In this document: positions 45,092 through 53,948 of the stretch, in pieces
Layout of the letters: each line of letters starts with the position of its first letter
Position numbering within the stretch: position 1 is the first letter of the stretch
Assembly: GCF_009687865.1 (NCBI RefSeq)
Contig: NZ_BLAE01000027.1
Location: 74,195 to 138,194 of the forward strand
Source of the DNA: Acrocarpospora macrocephala
GTDB lineage: Bacteria; Actinomycetota; Actinomycetes; Streptosporangiales; Streptosporangiaceae
DNA: 64,000 bases
Direction: 5' to 3'
The notes under the pieces: model-generated
The model's database searches: none
The model's input: the letters and a program-made list of their open reading frames with translations, nothing else
Told to the model about the DNA's origin: nothing
Program-made: the position numbers and the translations under genes

Positions 45092-45123
45092 AAGCGCCCG
45101 CCCCTCTGGAGGGGCGGGCGCTT
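45092..45123. terminator. strong bidirectional terminator
   Basis: Perfect 14-bp stem AAGCGCCCGCCCCT / AGGGGCGGGCGCTT with a CTGG loop, with T-rich sequence on the minus-strand exit side. It lies 11 nt downstream of the secreted nuclease gene. Confidence 0.85.
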
Positions 45124-45133
45124 CTTTGTGGGG

Positions 45134-47581
45134 TTACATGTCTACAACGGGACTGCCGGGGAGGCAGCGGGCCGGGAGGGGCTCCGAGTTGCAGCCGGTC
45201 AGGATGCGCACGATCTGAGGGTCGTGGTCGCTGGCCTGGTCGGAGAACTCGGCGTTGATGTGGACCACGCCGTAGGCGTAGCCCTTGATGGCGGGGCTGA
45301 CCAGGATGTGGTCGAGGACCTGGGAGTTGCCGTCGAAGACGTAGCTGTAACGCTCTTCGGCGGGCAGGGTGTCGATGAGGGTCTTCAGCAGGGTGCCACC
45401 GACGGTGAGCGTCTGGAGCACCGGGCTGAACTGGTAGTCGTTGAGGTCGCCCAGGACGACCACCTCGGCGCGCCCGGCGCTCTTGGTGACCAGGTCCTGG
45501 ACGAAGTCGCGGACCTCGCCGGCCTGCTGGAGGCGCTGGACCTCAGAGGTGCGGTTCGGGGGCTGCACGGCCGCGCTCAGCGGATGGTCGCCGCCCTTGG
45601 AGTTGAAGTGGTTGGCGATGACGAACAGCTGCTTGTCCCCGTCGTAGCGGAATTCGCCCACGAGCGGCTTGCGGCTGGTGTTCCACGCGGTGCTGGTCGG
45701 GTTGATCCGGCCGGGGGAGGCCGACAGGAAGATCTGGTTGCTGGTCGGCCGCTCGCGGAGCACGGTGACGGCCGTGTTGGCGTCGCCGCCGGGCCGGTCC
45801 ACGAAGGTCACGCGGGCGGGGTTGAACAGGAACACCTGGCGGATGTTGCCGCCCGGCTCGCCGCCGTCGGTGCCGTCGTTCGGGTTGATCGAGCGCCAGT
45901 CGTACGTCGGGCCGCCCGCCGCCACGATCGCCGCGATGAACTTGGCGACGGTCTGGTCGGCCGCGACGACGCCGTTGTTGGTGGCGCCGTTGTTGTCCTG
46001 GATCTCCTCCAGGGCGACGATGTCGGGCTTGCCGAGGTTGGTGACGATCGCCTCGGCCAGGCGCGCGAACTTGGCGTCCGGGTTGGTGAAGGCCAGGTTC
46101 TCGACGTTGTAGGTGGCGACGGACAGGTCGCCCTGCTTCTTCGGCGGGAGCACCTTCTGGCGCTTGAGGGTGCCCTCGGTGATCGCGCCGAGCTCGGTGG
46201 CCTGAATGACGTACCCGCCGAACGACTGGTAGTCGACCACGCCGGTGCTCCCGGCGGCCAGCGTGGAGCCGACGTTGGCGGCGGGGGCGCCGTTCAGCGC
46301 GAGGAGCATGATGCGGCCGCTGTTCGGGTCGTCGTAGCCCTTGTAGACGGTGCCGCCGCGCGGGGTCGGGTTCTGGCCCGGCTTGAGGGTCACCCAGAGC
46401 TCGTCGAACTCGGTGTTGACCGGGCTGACCAGGCGGGTGTCCTGGGCGATGGTGACCCGCATGCCCTCGTGGGTCTCCAGCCAGTCCAGCACGTACGAGG
46501 ACGGCTCGAGCGGCTGGGCCTCAAGGGCGCCGCTCTTGGTGTACGCGTCGGGGAAGGCCACCGGGATGGCGGCGGGCAGCGCGTTGCCGCTGGTGAGCTT
46601 GGTGGTGGTGATCGTGCCGCCGAGCTCGGTGAGGGCCTGCGAGCCGGTGGCCGGGCGGAACTCGGTGACCCGGCCGGAGGCCAGCACGCTGTCGCCGCTG
46701 ACGACCGTCGGCGAGGTGGAGCCCATGAAGACGAAGATGCCCTCGCTGGTCAGCGGGTCAGCGTCGGCGGACGGGTCCTGCATCCAGTAACCGCGCGCGT
46801 TGCCGGTCGTCCGGACGGCCGTGACGATGCCGGGGACGTTGGTGACGCTCTGCCCGACGATCGGGGAGATCCGGCCCGAGCCCTGGATGTCGTGGATGCG
46901 GACGGTGCCGGGGGTCGGGTCGACGGGACCGCCCGGGTTGTCCGCGGAGATGGTGGTGCCCGCGGTGTTGGTGGCCTTCGGCACGCCGGCGGTGAAGTCG
47001 ACCGAGTTGTTGTCGGTGTCGGTCATCGCACCGGAGCGGGCGTTGGCCGTGGTGTTCGTGAGGCCGGGCGCGGCGAGCGTCTCGACGTTCGCGGTCGCGC
47101 CGTACCCGATCAGGTCCTTGACGTTCGGCGCGGTCGAGCAGGAGATGCCGCAGCCCACCAGCGGGATCTGGGCCGTGACCAGGGCGACGACGCCGGAGGT
47201 GGCCGACATCGGGATCGAGCCGATGGCGTCCGGGGTGGGGAGGTTGGTGGTGCCGCCGGCGCCCGCGGCCTCCTGGATGAGGTACTTGCCGTGCGCCGGG
47301 ATGCTGCCGGACAGGTTGGTCATCTGGAAGACCGCGCCTGCGGCAGAGGCGTACTGGATGCTCCAGGTCGAGACGTCGATGGGGGCGCCGGTGATGTTGG
47401 CCAGCTCGATGTAGTCGTTCTTGAAGATCGCTCCGGAGTTGCCGCCGCCGCCGTACACGGCGGAGATGACGACGTCGGAGGAGAGGGCGTTCGCGGTGCT
47501 GGGCAGTACTGCCATGCTCGCCGCGACCGTCAGTGGCAGGCTCGCCGCGGCGATCAGCCGACGTAATCTGGGGGTTGCCAC
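45134..47581 (-). CDS. secreted ExeM/NucH-type nuclease with lamin-tail domain
   Basis: An 815-aa exported protein. Signal peptide about 1-33; a lamin-tail domain follows (about 35-165, VVISAVYGGGGNSGAIFKND then YIELANITG). A central OB-like region (about 225-480) leads to an endonuclease/exonuclease/phosphatase domain (about 490-795) with ATYNVENL, IVALEEIQDNNG, VLGDLNDY and SDHDPQ, the full catalytic set. Such proteins degrade extracellular DNA and supply phosphate or nucleosides. The Cys pair near the end (C801/C809 region) may form a disulfide. GTG 47581 is the start. It is monocistronic with its own terminator. Confidence 0.9.
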   Translation of the reverse strand: MATPRLRRLIAAASLPLTVAASMAVLPSTANALSSDVVISAVYGGGGNSGAIFKNDYIELANITGAPIDVSTWSIQYASAAGAVFQMTNLSGSIPAHGKYLIQEAAGAGGTTNLPTPDAIGSIPMSATSGVVALVTAQIPLVGCGISCSTAPNVKDLIGYGATANVETLAAPGLTNTTANARSGAMTDTDNNSVDFTAGVPKATNTAGTTISADNPGGPVDPTPGTVRIHDIQGSGRISPIVGQSVTNVPGIVTAVRTTGNARGYWMQDPSADADPLTSEGIFVFMGSTSPTVVSGDSVLASGRVTEFRPATGSQALTELGGTITTTKLTSGNALPAAIPVAFPDAYTKSGALEAQPLEPSSYVLDWLETHEGMRVTIAQDTRLVSPVNTEFDELWVTLKPGQNPTPRGGTVYKGYDDPNSGRIMLLALNGAPAANVGSTLAAGSTGVVDYQSFGGYVIQATELGAITEGTLKRQKVLPPKKQGDLSVATYNVENLAFTNPDAKFARLAEAIVTNLGKPDIVALEEIQDNNGATNNGVVAADQTVAKFIAAIVAAGGPTYDWRSINPNDGTDGGEPGGNIRQVFLFNPARVTFVDRPGGDANTAVTVLRERPTSNQIFLSASPGRINPTSTAWNTSRKPLVGEFRYDGDKQLFVIANHFNSKGGDHPLSAAVQPPNRTSEVQRLQQAGEVRDFVQDLVTKSAGRAEVVVLGDLNDYQFSPVLQTLTVGGTLLKTLIDTLPAEERYSYVFDGNSQVLDHILVSPAIKGYAYGVVHINAEFSDQASDHDPQIVRILTGCNSEPLPARCLPGSPVVDM

Positions 47582-47855
47582 AGGCCTTTGCTCCTAGATT
47601 GATGGGATCTACCCAGGAGCATGGTGGTACGTGTGTTCGGTTGAAAAGTATCGTTATCGACTATTTGCCTATATGCCGGAGGTGTTATTGGTTCGTTCCA
47701 CAGGGCGTCACTATCAGTGAACGGATGCTGGCTCATGTCGAGTCGAGTGGCCGTCGACGCTGGGTGCGGCGCTCATCCGCTTGGCGCCACCATGGCTAAC
47801 AACTTGGTACACATCATGTTGCAGACTGTGCGACATTGAGTGCATCATAGGGAGC

Positions 47856-48152
47856 ATGAGTGTTAGCCGCGCCCCTGTCCCGCTCACTGAACAGGACAGA
47901 GAGTTCTTGGAAGCGATCCGGACTCCCGGAAGCCCAGAGAACTTGGCCATCCAGGCCTTGGAGGGCCAAGCGCTCGGGCCTGAGACGTCTACCGCGTCGG
48001 CCCTGCACACGTTGGTGGATGTTGCTCGCAAGGCAGTTCTGGTGGAGGTCATGACGACCGGATACGCAGCGCTCGCCGCTGCCCAGGACGAGGAGGACAG
48101 CGCCTTCAGACGAGCCGCGCGCCGCCGCGCCGCTGAAGTCGCCGTCGACTGA
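47856..48152 (+). CDS. putative antitoxin partner of a MazF-type toxin
   Basis: A 98-aa, mostly helical acidic protein (PLTEQDREFLEAIRTPGSPE, later AAAQDEEDSAFRRAARRRAAE). The ATG follows AGGGAGC. Its stop overlaps the start of a MazF/PemK-type toxin (ATGA). I do not recognise a DNA-binding fold, but position, size and overlap fit a type II antitoxin. A longer in-frame reading from TTG 47781 is not supported. Confidence 0.6.
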   Translation: MSVSRAPVPLTEQDREFLEAIRTPGSPENLAIQALEGQALGPETSTASALHTLVDVARKAVLVEVMTTGYAALAAAQDEEDSAFRRAARRRAAEVAVD

Positions 48153-48481
48153 TGACCCCAAGCAGCGGATCCCCGCTCCGCGGTCGCGTCTACATGGCCG
48201 ACCTCGGCGAGGAGTTCGGCCAGAAGCCATACGTCATCGTGAGCAACAACGCCCGCAATCGTGTCCTGTCAAGCTATCTCGCTGTTCGGATCACCACGTC
48301 GCCGAAGCCGTCATTGCCGAGCATCATCGATCTCACACCCAATGATCCGCTGGTAGGCCGCGCGCTGTGTGATGACATCGTCATTCTCTTCCGCGAGGAT
48401 CTGCAGCGGGATCTCGGTGGCCTAAGCCTGGAGACGATGATGCGCATCGGCCAAGGCTTGCGGCACGCGCTCGCCCTGTAG
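48152..48481 (+). CDS. MazF/PemK-type endoribonuclease toxin
   Basis: A 109-aa PemK-fold protein: LRGRVYMADLGEEFGQKPYVIVSNNARN at the N-terminus (the RGxVyxxxl...gKxRPvvvvsn pattern), SSYLAVRITTSPK and a late GRALCDDIVILFREDL. MazF toxins cleave mRNA or tRNA at short motifs. The typical KxRP is KPY here, a minor departure. Its stop lies 26 bp from the 3' end of the convergent oxidoreductase gene. Confidence 0.78.
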   Translation: MTPSSGSPLRGRVYMADLGEEFGQKPYVIVSNNARNRVLSSYLAVRITTSPKPSLPSIIDLTPNDPLVGRALCDDIVILFREDLQRDLGGLSLETMMRIGQGLRHALAL

Positions 48482-48507
48482 CTCGATTCGTGGTGAATCT
48501 GCCACCT

Positions 48508-49473
48508 TTAATGGTCCACGCGGATTACGACATTTCCTATTTTCTGGCCTGTCTCGACGTAGCGGTAGGCTTCGACGATCTCGTCCAAGGGATAGTGTCT
48601 GTCGATGACCGGCCTGAACGCTCCGGACTCGATCAGTTCCTTGAAATATTGTGCGGTCGCCTGGTCATTCCGTGGGATGGGGAATATGACCTTCTTGCCG
48701 CCGAGTAGGGGAGTGGTGAGGGCCAGGATCGGGTTTTGTATCAGCGGGCCCAAGTCCCCCGCGAGGTAAATCCCGCGTGGTTTCAGCAGGCGCTTGCATC
48801 GGCCGAACGTGCTCTTGCTGACCGCGTCGATGACGACGTCGTATTTCTGCTCGTCCTTCGTGAAATCCTCGGCTGTGTAGTCGATGACTCTGTCGGCGCC
48901 CAGACCCCTGACCAGCTCGACGTTCTTCGTGTCGCAGACCGCGGTTACGCTGGCGCCGAGACTCTTCACGAGCTGGACCGCCGCCGAGCCGATGGCCCCG
49001 GTCGCGCCGTAGACGAGCACGTCCTGCCCGCTCTGGACGTTCGCCGCCCTGATGGCCGAGAGGGCATAGTGCGAGCCTTCGGTGCTGGGCGCGGACTCTT
49101 CGTAAGTAAGTCCTGCCGGGATGATCGCGAGGGTGCCGTCCTGGGGGATTGACATGTATTGGGCGTGGGTTCCGAAACCGCTGTCGTTGAATCCGAACAC
49201 CCTGTCGCCGACCTTGAAGGACGTGACGCCGCTGCCTACCGCCTCGACTTCTCCCGCGAACTCGGTTCCGAGGATCCGCACCTTCGGCGTGACAAGCCCG
49301 ACGAAGAATCTCCAGATGAAGGGCTTGGCCGCCCGTAATGCGCAGTCTGTGCGATTGACCGTCGTCGCGTGGACCTTGACGAGGAGTTCGTTGTCTTTGA
49401 CCGCCGGTTTCTCCGCCACTGAGACACGAACCACTTCCGGCGGGCCATATCTGGTACGGACTGCAGCCTTCAT
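48508..49473 (-). CDS. quinone-oxidoreductase-like MDR protein
   Basis: A 321-aa zinc-independent medium-chain dehydrogenase. The N-terminus is MKAAVRTRYGPPEVVRV; the NADPH site is VLVYGATGAIGSAAVQLVKSLGA; GTEFAGEVEAVGSGV is the family glycine segment. The structural zinc Cys cluster of alcohol dehydrogenases is absent. I start at ATG 49473; the ~54-residue upstream extension is unconserved. Members reduce alkenals or quinones. It stands alone, divergent from the Asn-rich secreted proteins. Confidence 0.85.
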   Translation of the reverse strand: MKAAVRTRYGPPEVVRVSVAEKPAVKDNELLVKVHATTVNRTDCALRAAKPFIWRFFVGLVTPKVRILGTEFAGEVEAVGSGVTSFKVGDRVFGFNDSGFGTHAQYMSIPQDGTLAIIPAGLTYEESAPSTEGSHYALSAIRAANVQSGQDVLVYGATGAIGSAAVQLVKSLGASVTAVCDTKNVELVRGLGADRVIDYTAEDFTKDEQKYDVVIDAVSKSTFGRCKRLLKPRGIYLAGDLGPLIQNPILALTTPLLGGKKVIFPIPRNDQATAQYFKELIESGAFRPVIDRHYPLDEIVEAYRYVETGQKIGNVVIRVDH

Positions 49474-49625
49474 GACTGAATTGTAGCCAAAATACGGGAG
49501 ATTGGGCGTAATCCCCGGACCGGCTGGCCCTGGAAGGGGCATTGAAATACAGCGGATGTCGTGGTTCGCAGGTATCCGATTACTCTCTGTTACGATCGGG
49601 CGGGTCGTACACGGAGGAGGCAACG

Positions 49626-50027
49626 GTGAGGGCATGGGTAAGGGCGGTTGTGATCGTCGCAGCCGGATGGGGAGCGGTGCTGGGTGCCCCCGCCGCTTGG
49701 GCTGATCCCTCGCCCGAAGTGCGCTCCGAACTCGCCCGCCTCGTCGGGGCCGATCTTGGCAGCCTGGTCAGCGCGCTGCCTTCGCTGCTGTGTGGCAACC
49801 GCCTGATCAGCTACAACTCCCCGACGTACAACTCCCCGGTGAGGTGCGTCAACGGGCCGGTGCACAGCGGCAACTCCACCGACAGCGGCAACTACACCAG
49901 CCTCGGCAACCCGGTGAACAGCGGGAACTTCTCCAACACCAACGGGTCCACGGGGAGCAGCAACTCCTCCAAGAGCGGCAACACGGCCAATGGCCGTCAA
50001 GAGATCACCAGGCAGGTCGCGCGATGA
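49626..50027 (+). CDS. secreted Asn/Ser/Gly-rich protein A
   Basis: A 133-aa exported protein. The signal peptide ends near AWA-DP (about 28). A short helical stretch (residues 29-55, EVRSELARLVGADLGSLVSAL) follows, then a low-complexity domain built on NSGN/SGNY/SGNF units (about 80-125, with SGNY, NSGNFSNTNGST, NSSKSGN) and a Cys pair (C57/C75 region). GTG 49626 follows GGAGGAGG. It overlaps the next gene, whose product repeats the same units, by 4 bp. The periodic Asn/Gly/Ser pattern suggests a beta-helical or amyloid-like surface protein. No family recognised. Confidence 0.6.
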   Translation: MRAWVRAVVIVAAGWGAVLGAPAAWADPSPEVRSELARLVGADLGSLVSALPSLLCGNRLISYNSPTYNSPVRCVNGPVHSGNSTDSGNYTSLGNPVNSGNFSNTNGSTGSSNSSKSGNTANGRQEITRQVAR

Positions 50028-50338
50028 TGATCGTGATGTACGCCGCAGCCCTGGCATTTGCCCCGATCGCCGTCCCGGTGGCGGGATGCGACCCGAGTGG
50101 CTGCGCCAACACCAACACCAGCGGTGACACCTTCAACACCGGAAACAGCAAGAACAGCGGCAATTACCGCACCGTGAGCAACAACCTCAACAGCGGCAAC
50201 TTCAGCACCGCCAACGGTTCCACCAACACCGCCAATTCCTCCCTCAGCTTGAACAACGCCGACGGTCCCCAGCGCATCATCGTCGCCAATCGTGTCGTCA
50301 AACGCGTCATCAAACACGTCGTCAAGCGGAGACGCTGA
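50024..50338 (+). CDS. secreted Asn/Ser/Gly-rich protein B with basic tail
   Basis: A 104-aa protein: signal peptide or membrane anchor (about 1-20, MMIVMYAAALAFAPIAVPVAG, with GC giving a possible lipobox-like site), then CDPSGCAN and an NSGN-type repeat region (about 36-75) closely matching that of the upstream protein (NSGNFSTANGSTNTANSS versus NSGNFSNTNGSTGSSNSS). The C-terminal 16 residues are strongly basic (RVVKRVIKHVVKRRR). ATG 50024 overlaps the upstream TGA. The two genes look like a duplication with divergent ends; function unknown. Confidence 0.6.
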   Translation: MMIVMYAAALAFAPIAVPVAGCDPSGCANTNTSGDTFNTGNSKNSGNYRTVSNNLNSGNFSTANGSTNTANSSLSLNNADGPQRIIVANRVVKRVIKHVVKRRR

Positions 50339-50367
50339 TCTGCGAGGAAGTGCGATCTTGAAACCGG

Positions 50368-51129
50368 TCAGGTGGGAGAGGCTGCCGATTCCACGCCATC
50401 CAGAAGGATGGCCAGACCGTCCGTGAACGCGTTTCCGGCCTGGTCCTCCCAGTTGCCCGGTGCCGGCTCCTTCGCCAGCCGGGCCGAATACGGGAATCGC
50501 TCGGCGAAGTCGGGGACGAGTTGGCGCATGAGATCGCCGCGGAGCGTCCACCATTCCTGGTCGGAGGTTCCGGTGGTCGTGGCGGCAGATCTCGTTTCCG
50601 TGATCGACTGCGCCGAACCCCGTACCAGGCTGAACAGGGAGCTGACGATCGCTCTGGCGGGCAATCCGGTCCGATCGAGAATGCGCAGGATGGACTCCAG
50701 GACGGCCTGTTCGTGCGGCCCGAGCACCGGGCGTGCGTGGGACACCTGCAAGAGCCAGGGGTGGCGCAGGTAGCAGGCCAGCAAATCGTGAGCCCAGCAC
50801 TCGATTTCGGCGCGCCAGCCGCTGGACGGAGCTACCGGCGTGGCGAGGTTCGCGTGCGCCTGGTCGTACATCAGGTCGATGAGTTCGCGTTTGGTCGGCA
50901 CATAGGTGTAAAGCGACATCGCGGTACGGCCCAGCCGTTCCCCCACCGCGCGCATCGACCACCCGTCCAGCCCTGACTCGTCCGCCACCGCGATCGCCGC
51001 GGCCACGATCGCGTCCACCGTCAGGGCGGGCTTCGGGCCTCGGGTCGTCCGGCCTGGATCGGCCGTCGACGCCCGCCACAGCAGGGCCATCGTGCGCTGG
51101 GGATCGCCCTGACCTGCGTAAACAACCAA
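50368..51129 (-). CDS. TetR-family repressor
   Basis: A 253-aa TetR regulator from TTG 51129 (MVVYAGQGDPQRTMALLWRA), chosen because AAGGAG lies 9 nt upstream and this N-terminus is common in the family; ATG 51090 is the alternative. The helix-turn-helix is AIVAAAIAVADESGLDGWSM followed by VGERLGRTAMSLYTYVPTKR, and the ligand domain is of the TetR_C_1 type. It is divergent from an alpha/beta hydrolase gene across two copies of a dyad operator, one directly beside its own start, so autoregulation and control of the hydrolase are likely. Confidence 0.88.
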   Translation of the reverse strand: MVVYAGQGDPQRTMALLWRASTADPGRTTRGPKPALTVDAIVAAAIAVADESGLDGWSMRAVGERLGRTAMSLYTYVPTKRELIDLMYDQAHANLATPVAPSSGWRAEIECWAHDLLACYLRHPWLLQVSHARPVLGPHEQAVLESILRILDRTGLPARAIVSSLFSLVRGSAQSITETRSAATTTGTSDQEWWTLRGDLMRQLVPDFAERFPYSARLAKEPAPGNWEDQAGNAFTDGLAILLDGVESAASPT

Positions 51130-51140
51130 GGGGTGAAACT

Positions 51141-51191
51141 CCTTACGGCATAAGGTATTGTGTCTGAGCGGAAACAGTTTACGGCATAAGG
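51141..51191. promoter_or_regulatory. paired operator between tetR and hydrolase genes
   Basis: CCTTACGGCATAAGG (51141-51155) is a perfect dyad around CGGCA. GTTTACGGCATAAGG (51177-51191) repeats 13 of its 15 positions, 36 bp away centre to centre. One copy overlaps the tetR ribosome site and the other the hydrolase ribosome site (AAGGAGAGAG). Confidence 0.7.
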
Positions 51192-51198
51192 AGAGAGC

Positions 51199-52038
51199 AT
51201 GGCGGTCGTGACACTGCCCAGCGGATCGAGCATCGAGGTCGAGGTGCACGGTGAAGGCCCGAACCTCCTGCTTCCGGTGAATCCCAAGCCCGCCGAGGAA
51301 GGTCCGGCGGCCCAGGCGATGCGCGACTGGGGCGGAGACCCGGCGCTCGGGCATTCTCTCGTCACCGGATTGCGGGCTGATTTCCGCGTCGTCGCCTTCG
51401 ATTACGAGGCACACGTCATCGCCAACCCGAAAACGCTCACGCCGGACGTCGTCGTGCGTGATCTGCTCACCGTCGCCGACGCGGTGGACGCCGATGTCTT
51501 CGGCTATTACGGCTATTCGTGGCTGGCCCTGATCGGCATGCAACTGGCTCTCCGTACGAGTCGGTGCGCGGCCCTGGTCATGGGGGGATATCCGCCGGTC
51601 GGCGGGCCGTACGAGGAAATGCTGAGTGTTACCAGGGCAACCCATCGGCTGGCCGTCGAAGCGCTGGATTCGCCGCCCGCCGGGCCGGTGACGCCGGGGG
51701 ATTGGGATACCGTCTCGGTTTCGCTGTCGCCCAGCCAGGCTCAGCAGTTCGTCACCCTCTACGAGGAACTCCAGCATTTCGACGACCTGGCCGCTCAGCA
51801 GGAACTCAGTTGTCCGAGGCTGTGCTTCGCCGGTTCCGTCGATGTCGTCGAGTATGCCCCGAGGTGGGGAGATGTCCGGGTGGACATCGCGGGGCCGATA
51901 GTCGAGCGGCGGGCCGAACTCGAAAAGCTCGGCTGGGAGGTGCGGGTGCTCGACGGTCTCGACCACATGCAGGCCATGCAGGCTGATCAGGTCCTGCCGA
52001 TCATTCGCCCGTGGCTCACGGCGAGCCTGAAATCGTGA
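51199..52038 (+). CDS. alpha/beta hydrolase
   Basis: A 279-aa alpha/beta-hydrolase-fold protein. The nucleophile elbow reads YYGYSWLA, keeping the Ser but with Leu in place of the second Gly of GxSxG. A late LDGLDHMQAM holds the catalytic His, and an acidic residue lies in CFAGSVDVVEYA. It is probably induced when the divergent TetR repressor binds a ligand that may be the hydrolase substrate. A terminator hairpin follows. Confidence 0.78.
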   Translation: MAVVTLPSGSSIEVEVHGEGPNLLLPVNPKPAEEGPAAQAMRDWGGDPALGHSLVTGLRADFRVVAFDYEAHVIANPKTLTPDVVVRDLLTVADAVDADVFGYYGYSWLALIGMQLALRTSRCAALVMGGYPPVGGPYEEMLSVTRATHRLAVEALDSPPAGPVTPGDWDTVSVSLSPSQAQQFVTLYEELQHFDDLAAQQELSCPRLCFAGSVDVVEYAPRWGDVRVDIAGPIVERRAELEKLGWEVRVLDGLDHMQAMQADQVLPIIRPWLTASLKS

Positions 52039-52068
52039 ACCGATTTACGGGTCGTACAGGCCACCTCG

Positions 52069-52097
52069 GGGCTCCCGTGCCCGCTCCACGGGAGCCC
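52069..52097. terminator. bidirectional terminator
   Basis: Perfect 11-bp stem GGGCTCCCGTG / CACGGGAGCCC with a 7-nt loop, between the convergent hydrolase and PoxB-like genes. Confidence 0.75.
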
Positions 52098-52104
52098 GTC
52101 GACG

Positions 52105-53865
52105 TCACAGTTGGGCGATCCTGTCCTTAAACAGGGTCGTGGCGATCGCGGCGCGGTGTGGTTCGCCCCGGAGAAACGCCTGCGCGAAGTGTTTGGCCTG
52201 CTCGTAGGAGACCCGGCCCGGCATCGGCGGTTCGTCGGGGTCGACGTCCACGTCGACCAGGGCGGGGCCGTCGTGGGCGAACGCCTCCGCCATCGCCGAG
52301 GGCAGGTCGCCGGCCTTGGTGACCTTGACGCCGTAGCCGCCGCAGGCGCGCGCCCAGGCGGAGTAGTCGGTGGGCGGTTCCGGGTAGCGAACGCCGTGTT
52401 CGGGGTAGCCGAGCACCATCTGCTCCCAGAGGATCTGGCCGAGCGCGTTGTTGTTGCTGATCACTACCTTGACCGGAAGCCCCTGCTGCGTGGCGGTCAG
52501 GAACTCGCTCATGAGCATGGCGAAACCACCGTCCCCGATGTAGGCGATGACCTGCCGATCGGGGTACGCGTGTCGCATCGCGAGCGCGTAGGGCAGCCCG
52601 GGAGCCATGGACGCGAGGTTGCCCGACAGGTAGAAGCCGCGATCGCCGCGAATGGTCCAGTACCGGGCCGCCCAGGTGGCGATTGTGCCGCTGTCGCAGG
52701 TCAGGATCGCGTTCTCGGCGGCCAGGTCGTCGATGACCGACACGACATACTGCGGCGCGATCGGGTCACGATCCGGGCTGGCCAGAGCGGCCATATCCGA
52801 CCGCCAGGCCTCCATCTTCTCCTGATATTTCCTCAGATGGGTGCGGTCGGTACGCGGCGTCAGCAGCGGCAGCAGCGCGGCCAGCCCCTCCTTCGCGTCG
52901 CCGACCAGCGGCACGTCCGTCGGCACCCGCGTGCCCGCCCGCGCCGGATCCGCCTCCAGCTGCACGAACCGCGCCTTCCCCGGCTCCGGCAGATGCTTGG
53001 TGTACGGGAAGTTGGTCCCCACCAGGAACATCACGTCGACGTCGTCCACCAGATCCGCCGTCGGCCGGGTGCCCAGCAGCCCGATCCCTCCGGTGGTGTA
53101 CGGAGAATCGTCGGGGATGACCGCCTTTCCGGGCAGAGTCTTGATCACCGGGCAGGCCAGCGTCTCGGCGACCGCGAGGACTTCGGCTCGTGCGTGCAGG
53201 GCGCCCGCTCCCACCAGGAGCGCGGGGCGTTTGGCGGCGTTGAGCGCGCCGGCCGCCCGCAGAAGATCTTCCTCGCGGGGGCGGCCCGGGGCCGACAGGT
53301 AGATCGGCTCGGTCTGGGGTGGGCGTGCGAGCGTGACGTGCTGCCAGGGGTCGGCGTCCGCGTCGGCCACCTGGATGTCGTTCGGGATCGTCAGGTGCGC
53401 GACCCCACGCCGGGCGTACGCCGTTCTGATCGCCATGTCCACCAGCGTGGGCAGCTGGGTCGGGTTGGTGATCATCATGTTGTACTCGGTGACGTCCTCG
53501 AACAGGCGGTCGAGATTGACTTCCTGCTGGTAGTTGGTGCCGAGTACGGAGGTTTCCTGCATGCCGGTGATCGCGAGCACCGGGGCGTGGTCGAGTTTGG
53601 CGTCGTAGAGCCCGTTGAGCAGGTGGATTCCGCCGGGGCCTGAGGTGGCCAGGCAGACGCCGAGCCGGCCGGTCGCCTTGGCGTATCCGGTGGCCATGAA
53701 GGCGGCCGCCTCCTCGTGATGGACCAGTACGAACCGGACGCGGTCGCGATGGCGCCGCAGCCCTTCCATGATCCCGTTGATGCCGTCGCCGGGGATCCCG
53801 AAGATCGTGTCGACTCCCCAGTCGGCCAGCCGTTCCACTAGCGCTTCTGAAGTCATGTGTCCCAT
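52105..53865 (-). CDS. ThDP-dependent pyruvate oxidase/PoxB-like enzyme
   Basis: A 586-aa thiamine-diphosphate enzyme. The N-terminal Pyr domain has GVDTIFGIPGDGINGIMEGL and the catalytic Glu in HHEEAAAFMATGYAK; the central domain is Rossmann-like (RPALLVGAGAL); the C-terminal PP domain has YIGDGGFAMLMSEFLTA ending in SNN (GDG...NN ThDP motif). Length and pattern fit pyruvate dehydrogenase (quinone)/pyruvate oxidase, giving acetate and CO2. The start could be ATG 53865, 53856 or 53892; the first is used. The open frame continues far upstream but through other genes. Confidence 0.85.
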   Translation of the reverse strand: MGHMTSEALVERLADWGVDTIFGIPGDGINGIMEGLRRHRDRVRFVLVHHEEAAAFMATGYAKATGRLGVCLATSGPGGIHLLNGLYDAKLDHAPVLAITGMQETSVLGTNYQQEVNLDRLFEDVTEYNMMITNPTQLPTLVDMAIRTAYARRGVAHLTIPNDIQVADADADPWQHVTLARPPQTEPIYLSAPGRPREEDLLRAAGALNAAKRPALLVGAGALHARAEVLAVAETLACPVIKTLPGKAVIPDDSPYTTGGIGLLGTRPTADLVDDVDVMFLVGTNFPYTKHLPEPGKARFVQLEADPARAGTRVPTDVPLVGDAKEGLAALLPLLTPRTDRTHLRKYQEKMEAWRSDMAALASPDRDPIAPQYVVSVIDDLAAENAILTCDSGTIATWAARYWTIRGDRGFYLSGNLASMAPGLPYALAMRHAYPDRQVIAYIGDGGFAMLMSEFLTATQQGLPVKVVISNNNALGQILWEQMVLGYPEHGVRYPEPPTDYSAWARACGGYGVKVTKAGDLPSAMAEAFAHDGPALVDVDVDPDEPPMPGRVSYEQAKHFAQAFLRGEPHRAAIATTLFKDRIAQL

Positions 53866-53948
53866 GAGTCCGCCGTTTCCCCATCGGGACATCTCATACG
53901 ACCTATCTGGATAAATCACCGCAAAGTGGGGCAAATTCCTCGACCCGG

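Noticed and set aside
45086..47566. 826-codon open frame antisense to the secreted nuclease gene
   Set aside because: It is Val/Gly/Arg/Asp-rich with no domain, lies entirely opposite a clear ExeM/NucH gene, and is a typical GC-rich shadow frame.
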